Assembly: GCA_003023195.1 (NCBI GenBank)
Contig: PXRX01000028.1
Location: 1-64,000, forward strand
Source: Halobacteriales archaeon QS_8_69_26
Lineage (GTDB): Archaea > Halobacteriota > Halobacteria > Halobacteriales > SW-7-71-33
Direction of reading: 5' to 3'
Length of the DNA stretch: 64,000 nt
Of the stretch, positions 33,857 to 40,824 are shown piece by piece (the stretch's first letter is position 1; each line of letters starts with the position of its first letter). A program made the translations under genes and the position numbers. A model generated the notes under the pieces. The model did no database searches, was not told the DNA's origin, and was given only the letters and a program-made list of their open reading frames with translations.

Positions 33857-34020
33857 GGATCGGCCGAACCGGGATTCCACCGGAAGGATCGGCCGAACCG
33901 GGATTCCACCGGAAGGATCGGCCGAACCGGGACTTCGCCGGCAGGATCGGCCGGATCGGAGGTTCGACGGCAGGATCGGCCGGATCGGAGGTTCGACGGC
34001 GGGAGCGGCCGGGCGAGTCC
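33857..34020 (+). repeat. 29-bp tandem repeat array (about 6 copies)
   Basis: Units begin at 33857, 33886, 33915, 33944, 33973 and 34002, each GGATCGGCCG followed by (A/G)(A/T)(C/A)CGG-type sequence with drift from ...GGGATTCCACCGGAA to ...GGAGGTTCGACGGCA. The array is non-coding and sits between the divergent nitrilase start and the end of the SRPBCC gene. Units are contiguous, without spacers. Confidence 0.85.
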
Positions 34021-34022
34021 GG

Positions 34023-34457
34023 TCAGGCCTCGATACCGAGGAACTCCCGGAGGCTCTGTTCGAGGTTCCGGAGTTCGCGGTCGAGGTTCCGCTCGAAGAA
34101 CCGCTCGACGCCCGGGAACCGTCCCTCGACGACGAACTCGTTGCGGAGGCGCGCGCCGTCCTCGGTGGCCTCTATCTCGTGTTCGCCCGTGACACGGAGC
34201 ACCTTCGAGGTGCCGACGAACTTCACGTACTCCGGGGGACGCCGCTCCACGTCCTCGGTCCGGATGGGGACGGTCTTGCGGACGACCGGGATCGGTAACT
34301 GGACGTGCCAGGTCGCCTTGCGACCCTCCTCGTCGTCGAGTTCGAAGCCCGTGACCACGCTGATGGCCCTGGCGCGGTTCTCCGGGTCGACGATGAACTC
34401 CCAGACCTCTTCCCTGGTGGCCGGCACCTCGACGACCCGTTCGACCCGGACGGTCAT
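34023..34457 (-). CDS. SRPBCC/START-like ligand-binding protein
   Basis: A 144-residue protein starting MTVRVERVVEVPATREEVWE, the typical first strand and helix of the SRPBCC (polyketide cyclase/START-like) fold. It has a central ATWHVQLPIPVVRKTVPI hairpin and a long C-terminal helix (RNLDRELRNLEQSLREFL). Such proteins bind hydrophobic ligands or regulate membranes; the ligand is unknown. No signal peptide. The stop abuts the 29-bp repeat array. Confidence 0.82.
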   Translation of the reverse strand: MTVRVERVVEVPATREEVWEFIVDPENRARAISVVTGFELDDEEGRKATWHVQLPIPVVRKTVPIRTEDVERRPPEYVKFVGTSKVLRVTGEHEIEATEDGARLRNEFVVEGRFPGVERFFERNLDRELRNLEQSLREFLGIEA

Positions 34458-34521
34458 GACGTGTACGACTCTGGACTCGGAGGGGTAAAAAGACGCGGGA
34501 GCCGGTCGGTGCTTCGGGGGA

Positions 34522-34749
34522 TCAGCTCTGGGGGGTGACCTTCCAGGTGGTGGACCTGGCCCGACCCCACTTCTCGATGTCGATGTCGTCGCTCTTCTCG
34601 GCCAACCGCGGGAGGCGGGCCCCGACCTGCTTTGCCGAGAGTCCGAGGGCGTCCGCGATGTTCCGGGACCGGAAGTACCGCTCGCCCCGGGACGCGCTCT
34701 CGGCGAGGTAGGCGAGAATACGTCGCTCCTCCTCGGTGTACTCGGTCAT
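34522..34749 (-). CDS. DUF7123 family small winged-helix-like protein
   Basis: A 75-residue protein with an HTH-like core: EERRILAYLAESASRGERYF then RSRNIADALGLSAKQVGARL (residues ~28-47) and the C-terminal SSTTWKV-type strand (ARSTTWKVTPQS). This matches haloarchaeal DUF7123. DNA binding is likely from the HTH pattern; targets are unknown. Confidence 0.82.
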   Translation of the reverse strand: MTEYTEEERRILAYLAESASRGERYFRSRNIADALGLSAKQVGARLPRLAEKSDDIDIEKWGRARSTTWKVTPQS

Positions 34750-34863
34750 CGATGCTCGAATTTAGTGGGTTCAGAGCCTTAATTCCTTTGTCGTGTGCAA
34801 AGTCCCCCGGGGGAGACGTCGGGACGTCTCCGGAGACGGTGGGAACCGATCCGGGGCCGTCGC

Positions 34864-35049
34864 TCAGCCGTCGTAGACGTGGATGGCGACGACAGCCAGC
34901 GACCCGAACAGCATTGCGGCACCGAACGCCCAGGCCGAGAGGTCCTCGGGCGCGCCGACGAACATGCCGAGGGCGCCCAGGCCGGCCAGCAGCGAGAAGA
35001 GCACGCCCGTTCCCAGTCCCATGTCCGACTCCGCGGTCTCGGTCGCCAT
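34864..35049 (-). CDS. Small two-TM membrane protein (DUF7525-like)
   Basis: A 61-residue protein, MATETAESDMGLGTGVLFSL..., with two hydrophobic helices (~11-32 and ~40-59) and an acidic N-terminus. It resembles small haloarchaeal membrane proteins annotated DUF7525; the family name is from memory. Function unknown. The frame extends upstream to 35346 but overlaps a likely gene there, so the ATG at 35049 is used. Confidence 0.65.
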   Translation of the reverse strand: MATETAESDMGLGTGVLFSLLAGLGALGMFVGAPEDLSAWAFGAAMLFGSLAVVAIHVYDG

Positions 35050-35188
35050 GTCCGGGGGGAGCCCGCCGGCGACAATAAAACCTCCCCTCCCGACCGACAG
35101 GGCTTTGTTCCCGGAGTCGCCAGTAATCGACGTATGACACGGAGTACCCGCGCTCCTGGTCGGGTTCTTCTCCGGTAGCGACGTCTCC

Positions 35189-35614
35189 GTGTGGTCCGAG
35201 GACGGGTCTGTCGTCCTGTCCGTCGACGGAACCACGTGTGAACTGTCCAGAGCCGAGGCCGCGCGACTGCGGGCCGCGGTCGGCGAGGCGGCGAGCGAGC
35301 GCCGGGAGTTCGTCCACACCGCAGGCGAGCACCGCCCGGACGGCACCTACGCCGTCAAGCGACGGGGTGCCGACTCGGCGGGGAACGCCAAGGTGTTCGA
35401 CTCCTTTCGCGCAGTCGAGCGGCTCTTCGACCGCCTGCCAGACGAGTTCGACGCCGAGGCCGTCGGCCGCGAGGGCATCACCGGCTCCCGCCGGCACATG
35501 GTGGTCCGCCACTTCGCGGAACACCCCGCCTTCGACTGTCGGGTCGCCTCCCGGAGCCCCCTGCGGGTCCACAAGGAGGGCGTTCTCGGGGAGGTGACGG
35601 TCCCGGCGGACTGA
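35189..35614 (+). CDS. Uncharacterised haloarchaeal protein
   Basis: A 141-residue soluble protein starting at GTG 35189. An N-terminal strand pair with LSRAEAARLRAAVGEAASER (~19-38) is followed by REFVHTAGEHRPDGTYAV, and the C-terminal half has GSRRHMVVRHFAEHPAFDCR. It is similar in style to haloarchaeal DUF7528-type proteins, but I am not certain. No catalytic motif is recognised. It is flanked by convergent and divergent small genes. Confidence 0.6.
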   Translation: MWSEDGSVVLSVDGTTCELSRAEAARLRAAVGEAASERREFVHTAGEHRPDGTYAVKRRGADSAGNAKVFDSFRAVERLFDRLPDEFDAEAVGREGITGSRRHMVVRHFAEHPAFDCRVASRSPLRVHKEGVLGEVTVPAD

Positions 35615-35709
35615 CCCGCCGTCGGTGGAGACGACCGTCCCCGGAGACTGGTCCGCCGCCGGTGGTCGGCCACCGCTCCCGGAAACCGGCCGGGGATCCC
35701 CGGACGGCC

Positions 35710-36174
35710 CTACCGCGAGCCGGTGGTGACCTCCTGGCCGTCGTGTTCGACGACCACCGATCCCGGGAGGCCGCCGTCGAACTCGATGCGGGCCTCGTAG
35801 TCGACGGCGGCGACGCACTGGGAACACATGTCGGCGTCCTCGTTCTCGACGGCGGCGACCGAGACGGTGAGTGTGTCGGACCCGGCGTCGTACTCCGCGC
35901 TCTTTAGTTCGGCGTGGTGGCACGGGTCAGACGCCGAGAGCGACCCCCTGACCAGCACGGACTCGTCCTCGTAGCTCACGCTGGCGTCGCCACCCGAGCC
36001 ACAGGCCGCGTCGGTGGTCTCGATCGACCGGTCGGATACGGAGGGCGATCCGCCGCCACCGCCATCGCCGTCGTCCCCGTCGTCGCCGCCACCGCCCGGA
36101 CTGCTGAGACAGCCGGCGAGCGCACCCGTCCCTGCTGCAGCCGCGATGCTCCCGAGGAACTCTCGTCGTTTCAT
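35710..36174 (-). CDS. Tat-exported lipoprotein, unknown function
   Basis: A 154-residue protein starting MKRREFLGSIAAAAGTGA, a Tat signal with lipobox LAGC (Cys ~22). A Gly/Asp-rich linker (GGGGDDGDDGDGGGGG) follows, then a small domain with four or more cysteines (DAACGSGG, SDPCHHAE, DMCSQCVAA) that could form disulfides outside the cell. It recalls haloarchaeal secreted lipoproteins of unknown function. ATG 36174 is chosen for the Tat motif. Confidence 0.78.
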   Translation of the reverse strand: MKRREFLGSIAAAAGTGALAGCLSSPGGGGDDGDDGDGGGGGSPSVSDRSIETTDAACGSGGDASVSYEDESVLVRGSLSASDPCHHAELKSAEYDAGSDTLTVSVAAVENEDADMCSQCVAAVDYEARIEFDGGLPGSVVVEHDGQEVTTGSR

Positions 36175-36349
36175 GGGCGGCCCTACACCCCCCACTTCCA
36201 AATCGCTTCCGTAACCTCAAGGCCCTCTTTGACATACTCCGATCCGGGAGGCGGACGATCGGTCGCCGGATCCCCCCGCGTGCCGGTACCTGACACGCCG
36301 GCGTCGACACCGTAACGGATTTACGCGGAAGGGGCCTACCCCGTATCGA

Positions 36350-36422
36350 GTCCTGATAGGGTAGTGGACCATCCTACGGGCTTGCGGAGCCTGTGACCGG
36401 AGTTCAAATCTCCGTCAGGACG
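36350..36422 (+). tRNA. tRNA-Arg, anticodon GCG
   Basis: Acceptor stem GTCCTGA/TCAGGAC (36350-36356 with 36415-36421) and discriminator G. The D-loop has AGTGGACCA. The anticodon stem is CGGGC/GCCTG around the loop TTGCGGA (anticodon GCG, reading CGC/CGT). The T-arm is CGGAG-TTCAAAT-CTCCG. CCA is not encoded. The gene is 73 bases long without intron. Its 3' 23 bases are part of a 139-bp direct repeat (36400-36538 and 36611-36749), marking it as an integration or duplication site. Confidence 0.9.
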
Positions 36423-36538
36423 TTCATTCCTCGCGACTGCTCTGTGAGCAGCCGCTGCGTCATTCACGTCCTGACTTGCCCAACGCTCACTTCGTTCGCG
36501 TTGGACTCCGTCAGGACGCTTCTCGCGGCACACGACGA
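36400..36538 (+). repeat. 139-bp direct repeat, copy 1 (contains tRNA-Arg 3' end)
   Basis: It begins with GAGTTCAAATCTCCGTCAGG (tRNA T-loop and acceptor) and continues through the 3' flank to CACACGACGA. It contains two inverted repeats. One is a GCGACTGCTC/GAGCAGCCGC hairpin (~36433-36455). The other is a larger one with CGTCCTGAC (36467-36475) against GTCAGGACG (36510-36518), which mimics the tRNA acceptor arms, with an inner CCAACGC/GCGTTGG stem. Confidence 0.85.
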
Positions 36539-36610
36539 ACCCCCGGAGATTTGAACAGGGAAGTCGCAGCCCGGGAAGCGACCGGAGGGAGCGACCCGGA
36601 CCGTCTTCCC

Positions 36611-36749
36611 GAGTTCAAATCTCCGTCAGGACGTTCATTCCTCGCGACTGCTCTGTGAGCAGTCGCTGCGTCATTCACGTCCTGACTTGCCCAACGCTCA
36701 CTTCGTTCGCGTTGGACTCCGTCAGGACGCTTCTCGCGGCACACGACGA
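36611..36749 (+). repeat. 139-bp direct repeat, copy 2 (tRNA-Arg 3' fragment, att-like)
   Basis: This matches copy 1 over 139 bases with one difference seen by eye (C at 36452 versus T at 36663). The difference makes the small hairpin a perfect 10-bp stem here. It starts with the T-loop and acceptor 3' strand of the tRNA-Arg without the 5' part, so it cannot make a tRNA. The 72 bases between the copies hold an inverted T-arm fragment (GGAGATTTGAAC, ~36544-36555). The arrangement resembles attL/attR scars of an element integrated at a tRNA. Confidence 0.85.
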
Positions 36750-36833
36750 TCGTAGCGAGGGATCCGTGCCGATCCCTCCGAAGTCGACACCGAGCAATTA
36801 TTATTAAGAATGTGAAGCCAGTCAACCGATACG

Positions 36834-37505
36834 ATGTCCGGAGACGACTCGTCACGGCAGGACCGACGCACCGAACGGGACGAACGATCGCACCGCGGGG
36901 ACCGGGACGGGGCCGAAGCCAGGGCCGAACCACGGGACGGCACGGCCGACGGCACCCGGCCCACTCGCGAGGAGAGCGGGGACGACGGCGGGACCGAGGA
37001 CGCCACCGGGAGCGACGACGGCGGCGGAACCCTCGAGGGGATAGACGCCAGCGACACCTTCGAGGGTCTCCCCGTCTCGGGGTCGGTGGTCGGGAACTTC
37101 GCGTCGGTCCTCGTGGCCTACGGCGTCCTGGGGTTCTCGCTGGCGTTCACCGGGGTCATCCTGCTGAACCTGTACGGAGGAACCGTCGAGTTCGGCAAGG
37201 CGTTCCTGGGGTTCGGGACCATCGCCTTCCTCGCACTCGTCGGGCCGGTGCTGGGCGGGCCGATGGGCCTGTGGGCACAGGAGCAGGCGGACGGCGAACT
37301 CCTCTCGATCCCGGCGGCCTTTCTCGCCAACGCTATCGGCCACTTCTTCATGGCCTTCATCGCGGCGATCTTCCTCGCCGTCGAGTTCGAGGGCCTGCAA
37401 CTGGTCGACCTGCTCTTCCCGTTCTTCTTCGCCGCGTTCTTCGCGGGGCTGATGGCCGCGGTCACCGCGGGCCTCGGGTCGGCCGTCACGCGGGTGCTCT
37501 CGTAG
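36834..37505 (+). CDS. Four-TM membrane protein with long acidic N-terminus
   Basis: A 223-residue protein. Residues 1-75 are highly charged and low-complexity (Asp, Glu, Arg, Gly) and predicted cytosolic. Four hydrophobic helices follow at ~88-108, ~122-145, ~162-183 and ~190-218. No catalytic motif; function unknown. A strongly AT-rich TATA region (AATTATTATTAAGAA, ~36795-36810) precedes the ATG at 36834 by ~25-40 bases, pointing to a leaderless transcript. Confidence 0.72.
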   Translation: MSGDDSSRQDRRTERDERSHRGDRDGAEARAEPRDGTADGTRPTREESGDDGGTEDATGSDDGGGTLEGIDASDTFEGLPVSGSVVGNFASVLVAYGVLGFSLAFTGVILLNLYGGTVEFGKAFLGFGTIAFLALVGPVLGGPMGLWAQEQADGELLSIPAAFLANAIGHFFMAFIAAIFLAVEFEGLQLVDLLFPFFFAAFFAGLMAAVTAGLGSAVTRVLS

Positions 37506-37589
37506 TGGCCGGGGCGCCCGTCCGGTCCTCGCGCGTCGCTGGCGCCGGTCCCGGGACCTAGAAGTAGCTCCGGGCCGGCCATCCGGTCG

Positions 37590-38504
37590 ATGCTCGATCG
37601 GTTGCTCGGGCGGGCGGGCCTGAAAGAGCGGATAGCGGAACTGGAGGCCGAACTCGCCGAGGCCCGCGAGGAGGTCGACCGCCTCGAGGACCGCCTGGAC
37701 GCCGAGGCCGGGCGGCGGTCGGCGGCCCAGAGCGGCCGCCAGGAGGCCGAGCGACGGGCCAACCGCCTGGAGGACCGGGTCGCGGGCCTGGAGGGGGAGA
37801 TAGAGCACCTCCGCGACCCGGGGACGGACCTGGAGTTCCGGGACACCGCGACGCTCTCGGGCGATCGAACCCGGGCGGTCCTGGACCGGCTCGCGAGCGT
37901 CGAGGCGGGACCGGAGGGGGCGCTGACCGCCGCGGTCGAGGACGACCTCCCGGCGGAGGTCGAGGACACCTTCGGCCGGCGGGCGCGACTGGTCGCCGAG
38001 GCCGCGCCCTGCGTCGCCGTGACCGACGACACGGGGCTGGTCAGCGCGGCGCTGTCCGGCCCGGTCCGGCCCGACCCCTTCGTCGCGTGGGGCGAGGGGT
38101 TCGACCTCGACCGGTCGAACTACCTGCCGACGGGGTCGTTCACCCTGGCGCTGGTCAGGGCCGACCTGTTCGCGCTGGGGACCTACGAAGGGGACGAGCG
38201 CGTCGACTACCGCGGGTTCGACAGCCCCGTCGGCGGCGACCACTCGAAGGGCGGTTTCTCCCAGGCGCGGTTCGAGCGCCTGCGCGACGAACAGGTCGAG
38301 GCCCACCTCGATCGGTGCCGGGAGGCCCTCGACGACCGGGCGGTCGATCCCCTCTACCTCGTCGGGGACCGGGGCACCGTCGAGGCACTCGCCGACGAGT
38401 ACGACCCGGCCGCGACCGACGCCGTCGACGCCACCGGCGACCCGGAGGACGCCCTCGCGACCGCCTTCCGCTCGTTCTGGGCGAGCAAGCTCTACCTGAT
38501 CTGA
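37590..38504 (+). CDS. Vms1/Ankzf1-type peptidyl-tRNA hydrolase (archaeal VLRF1-like)
   Basis: A 304-residue protein. An N-terminal coiled coil (residues ~10-72, LKERIAELEAELAEAREEVD and following) precedes an eRF1-domain-2-like module. That module has HSKGGFSQARFERLRDEQ (~208-225), the Gly/Gln catalytic loop equivalent to the GGQ/GxxQ of release factors. The following VEAHLDRCREAL and DPLYLVGDRGTVEALADEY fit the Vms1-like release-factor family. In eukaryotes Vms1 cleaves peptidyl-tRNA on stalled 60S subunits in ribosome quality control; a similar role here is inferred. aRF1 is encoded 5 kb away, and a SAMP2-like gene lies 105 bases downstream. Confidence 0.82.
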   Translation: MLDRLLGRAGLKERIAELEAELAEAREEVDRLEDRLDAEAGRRSAAQSGRQEAERRANRLEDRVAGLEGEIEHLRDPGTDLEFRDTATLSGDRTRAVLDRLASVEAGPEGALTAAVEDDLPAEVEDTFGRRARLVAEAAPCVAVTDDTGLVSAALSGPVRPDPFVAWGEGFDLDRSNYLPTGSFTLALVRADLFALGTYEGDERVDYRGFDSPVGGDHSKGGFSQARFERLRDEQVEAHLDRCREALDDRAVDPLYLVGDRGTVEALADEYDPAATDAVDATGDPEDALATAFRSFWASKLYLI

Positions 38505-38609
38505 GACCGGTCGTCCTCCGTTCGGGACCGATCCGGCCCCAGCGACGACCCCGGCGCCCGGAGACCACGCGACACCCTCAAGACGCCGGCTCCACGAACG
38601 ACGACCGAG

Positions 38610-38861
38610 ATGGAAGTGACCGTCGAGGTCGCTGGCGAGGACACCCACCGGGTCGAGACCGACCCCGACGCGACCTACGCCGACCTGGTGCGGGCGGTCG
38701 ACCTCAGCCCCCACGAGGTGTCGGTGCTGGTCGACGGCCGACCCGTCCCGGAGGACCAGCCCGTCGAGGCCGAATCCGTGACGGTCCTCCGGTTGATCAA
38801 GGGGGGTCGATCGCGGGAGCGACCGGTCGAGGGGCAGAGCGGTCGCGGCGGAACTGGTTAG
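38610..38861 (+). CDS. samp2: SAMP2-like ubiquitin-fold modifier with C-terminal extension past Gly-Gly
   Basis: Residues 1-66 match the beta-grasp small archaeal modifier SAMP2: MEVTVEVAGEDTHRVETDPD, then ATYADLVRAVDLSPHEVSVL, VDGRPVPEDQPVEAE and VTVLRLIKGG. SAMP2 normally ends at this Gly65-Gly66, which UbaA adenylates for protein conjugation and tRNA thiolation. Here the frame continues 17 residues (RSRERPVEGQSGRGGTG). The codon after Gly66 is CGA (38808-38810), one transition from TGA. The position equivalent to the chain-forming Lys58 of Haloferax SAMP2 is Thr. The product needs proteolytic trimming to act as a modifier, or is a non-conjugating variant. Confidence 0.85.
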   Translation: MEVTVEVAGEDTHRVETDPDATYADLVRAVDLSPHEVSVLVDGRPVPEDQPVEAESVTVLRLIKGGRSRERPVEGQSGRGGTG

Positions 38862-38886
38862 TATTCACCGACCCGTAGATCCAGCC

Positions 38887-39435
38887 ATGAGCCGGCACGA
38901 GGGGGACCCCGGGACGGGGATCCCGTCGTTCGAGTTCGAACTCCCGAACGTCGGGGCGGGACCGGACACCCTGTCGCTGTCGGCGCTGGCGCGGGATCAC
39001 TCCTTCGTCGTCCTGTTGCTCCAGCGCGACCACTACTGCATGAACTGCCGGGACCAGGTCCAGCGGGTGGCCGACCGGTACGGGGAGTTCCGGGCCCGGG
39101 ACGCGGCGGTGGTCTCGGTGGTGCCCGAACCCCCCGAGCGCGTCCGGGAGTGGCACGAGCGGTACGACCTCCCCTACCCGCTGCTGGCCGACCCCGACGC
39201 CGCCGTCGGCGAGCGCTACGACCAGCCCGTCCGGTTCGGGGTCCTCGGCGACGTCAGCGACTTCCTGGGGCGGATGCCCGAAGCCGTGGTGCTGGACGTC
39301 CGCGACCCCGAACGGGTCCGGACGCTGTACGTCCACCGCGGCACCTCGACGTTCGACAGGCCGGACGTCGACGACCTGCTGGACGTCATCGACGACGCCG
39401 GCGAGGCGGGGACCGGACCCGATCGGGACCGGTGA
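38887..39435 (+). CDS. Redoxin/peroxiredoxin-like protein with CxxC
   Basis: A 182-residue thioredoxin-fold protein. A FELPNVGAGPDTLSLSAL redoxin N-terminus is followed by FVVLLLQRDHYCMNCRDQVQ (CxxC, residues ~51-54). Then come LPYPLLADPDAAVGERYDQP and the cis-loop/strand MPEAVVLDVRD. The layout is AhpC/TSA-like, but the active site is CMNC rather than PxxxTxxC. So it may be a thiol oxidoreductase rather than a peroxidase. It starts 25 bases after the SAMP2-like stop on the same strand, so the two are probably co-transcribed. Confidence 0.8.
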   Translation: MSRHEGDPGTGIPSFEFELPNVGAGPDTLSLSALARDHSFVVLLLQRDHYCMNCRDQVQRVADRYGEFRARDAAVVSVVPEPPERVREWHERYDLPYPLLADPDAAVGERYDQPVRFGVLGDVSDFLGRMPEAVVLDVRDPERVRTLYVHRGTSTFDRPDVDDLLDVIDDAGEAGTGPDRDR

Positions 39436-39438
39436 CGG

Positions 39439-40617
39439 TCAGAAGACTTCCTGCATCACTTCGAGGGTCCGCTCGCGGTCCTCCCAGGCGACGAAGACGG
39501 CGACGGTCGTCGCGGAGGTGACCATGTCGTAGATGTTGATGTGGGCCTCGGCCAGCGGGTCGACGATCCGTGCGAGTACGCCCGGCCGGGTCGGGAGTTC
39601 GCCGCCCGTCACGCGGACGACCGCGATGCCGTCGTCGACGGTCACCGACGAGAGGGGCTCGTGGTCGACGACCTCCCGGTGGAGGACCTCCTCGGCCTCG
39701 CCCGCGATGTCCTCCTCGACGTAGAAGGTGACCGAGTCCATCCCGCTGGAGACGGCGTCGATGTTGAGTCCGGCCTCGCCCAGCGCGGCCGAGAGATCCT
39801 GGAGGATCCCCGGCCGGTTCCGGATGGCCCGCCCGGCGACGGTGAGCGACGCCAGGGGCGTCTCGTTCAGGTCGACCAGGCTGTCGAACTCGCCCTCGAC
39901 GCTCGTGCCGCCGGTCAGCAGGTCGCCGTGCTGGTAGTGGACGACCCTGACGTCCAGGTCGTCGTCCTTGTACCCCAGCGCCGAGGGGGCGACGACCTCC
40001 GCGCCGCGAAAGGACAGGTCCCGGAGTTCGTCGACCGTGATCCGGGCGACGTTCCGGGCGCCCTCGACGACCTGTGGGTCGCCGGTCATCACGCCCTCGA
40101 CGTCGGTGACGATGACCACCTCGTCGGCGTCCATGTACTTGCCGAGCATCATCGCCGTGGTGTCCGAGCCGCCGCGACCCAGCGTGACCACCTCGCCGTC
40201 GGGCGTCTCGGCGAGGAATCCCGTCACGACCGGCACGACTTCGTCGAGGCGGTCGGCCAGCGCCCCGGCTCGATCCTGGGTGCGCTCGACGTCCACCTCG
40301 CCGGCGTCGTCGGTGAACACGGGCCACTCGTCACTGCCGGGTTCGAGGAACGTCGCCTCGATCCCCCGGGCCGCGAGGGCGGCCTTCAGCATCCGGACGC
40401 TCGTTCGCTCGCCCATGCTGACTATCTCCGCCCGGTCGCGCTCGGGGGCGTCGAAGGTGATGTCCTCCAGCAGTTCGTCGGTACTCGACCCCATCGCAGA
40501 GGCGACGACGACGATCTCGTGGCCCTCGCGGACCGCGGCGGCCACCGAGTCGGCCGCCCGGGCGACCCGCTCCCCGGTACCCAGCGAGGTCCCCCCGAAC
40601 TTCGCTACGACCCGCAT
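39439..40617 (-). CDS. lysC: Aspartate kinase
   Basis: A 392-residue aspartokinase, first step of the lysine/threonine/methionine pathway. The start MRVVAKFGGTSLGTGERV contains the KFGGTS nucleotide motif. VVTLGRGGSDTTAMMLGKYM, VIVTDVEGVMTGDPQVVEGA and YKDDDLDVRVVHY complete the kinase domain. Two C-terminal ACT domains (~260-320 and ~328-390) suggest allosteric feedback. ATG 40617 is used. Its stop is only a few bases from the convergent redoxin stop. A strong TATAAAATAT box lies ~120 bases upstream. Confidence 0.93.
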   Translation of the reverse strand: MRVVAKFGGTSLGTGERVARAADSVAAAVREGHEIVVVASAMGSSTDELLEDITFDAPERDRAEIVSMGERTSVRMLKAALAARGIEATFLEPGSDEWPVFTDDAGEVDVERTQDRAGALADRLDEVVPVVTGFLAETPDGEVVTLGRGGSDTTAMMLGKYMDADEVVIVTDVEGVMTGDPQVVEGARNVARITVDELRDLSFRGAEVVAPSALGYKDDDLDVRVVHYQHGDLLTGGTSVEGEFDSLVDLNETPLASLTVAGRAIRNRPGILQDLSAALGEAGLNIDAVSSGMDSVTFYVEEDIAGEAEEVLHREVVDHEPLSSVTVDDGIAVVRVTGGELPTRPGVLARIVDPLAEAHINIYDMVTSATTVAVFVAWEDRERTLEVMQEVF

Positions 40618-40736
40618 CGCACCACCGCGACCCGTTCGGCGTCCGCAGGCGTGGATATCATGGACTACCCTGGTCGTTCGGACGGCAAAAGTCGTTGGGT
40701 TGTGCCCCGACTGATCCCGTATTAGTCGAACCGTCG

Positions 40737-40746
40737 ATATTTTATA
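40737..40746 (-). promoter_or_regulatory. TATA box of lysC
   Basis: The minus strand reads TATAAAATAT, a near-ideal archaeal TATA box at the boundary of the GC-rich lysC leader and an AT-rich islet. Initiation ~25 bases downstream would give a ~95-base 5' leader before the lysC ATG. That is unusually long for a haloarchaeal gene and may hold regulation. Confidence 0.5.
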
Positions 40747-40824
40747 CACTCAGTGAGTCTGTTTGGTCAATTGTTCTTTTTAATTCGGGTCCAGATGATA
40801 AATATACTCCTATGTTTTACTATA

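Noticed and set aside
33857..34020. Possible CRISPR array (29-bp repeats)
   Set aside because: Units are contiguous with no unique spacers and drift gradually; no cas gene nearby. It is a minisatellite.
35134..35178. A 14-codon ORF just upstream of the gene at 35189
   Set aside because: Too short, Arg/Pro-rich and without family resemblance. It may be part of the leader.
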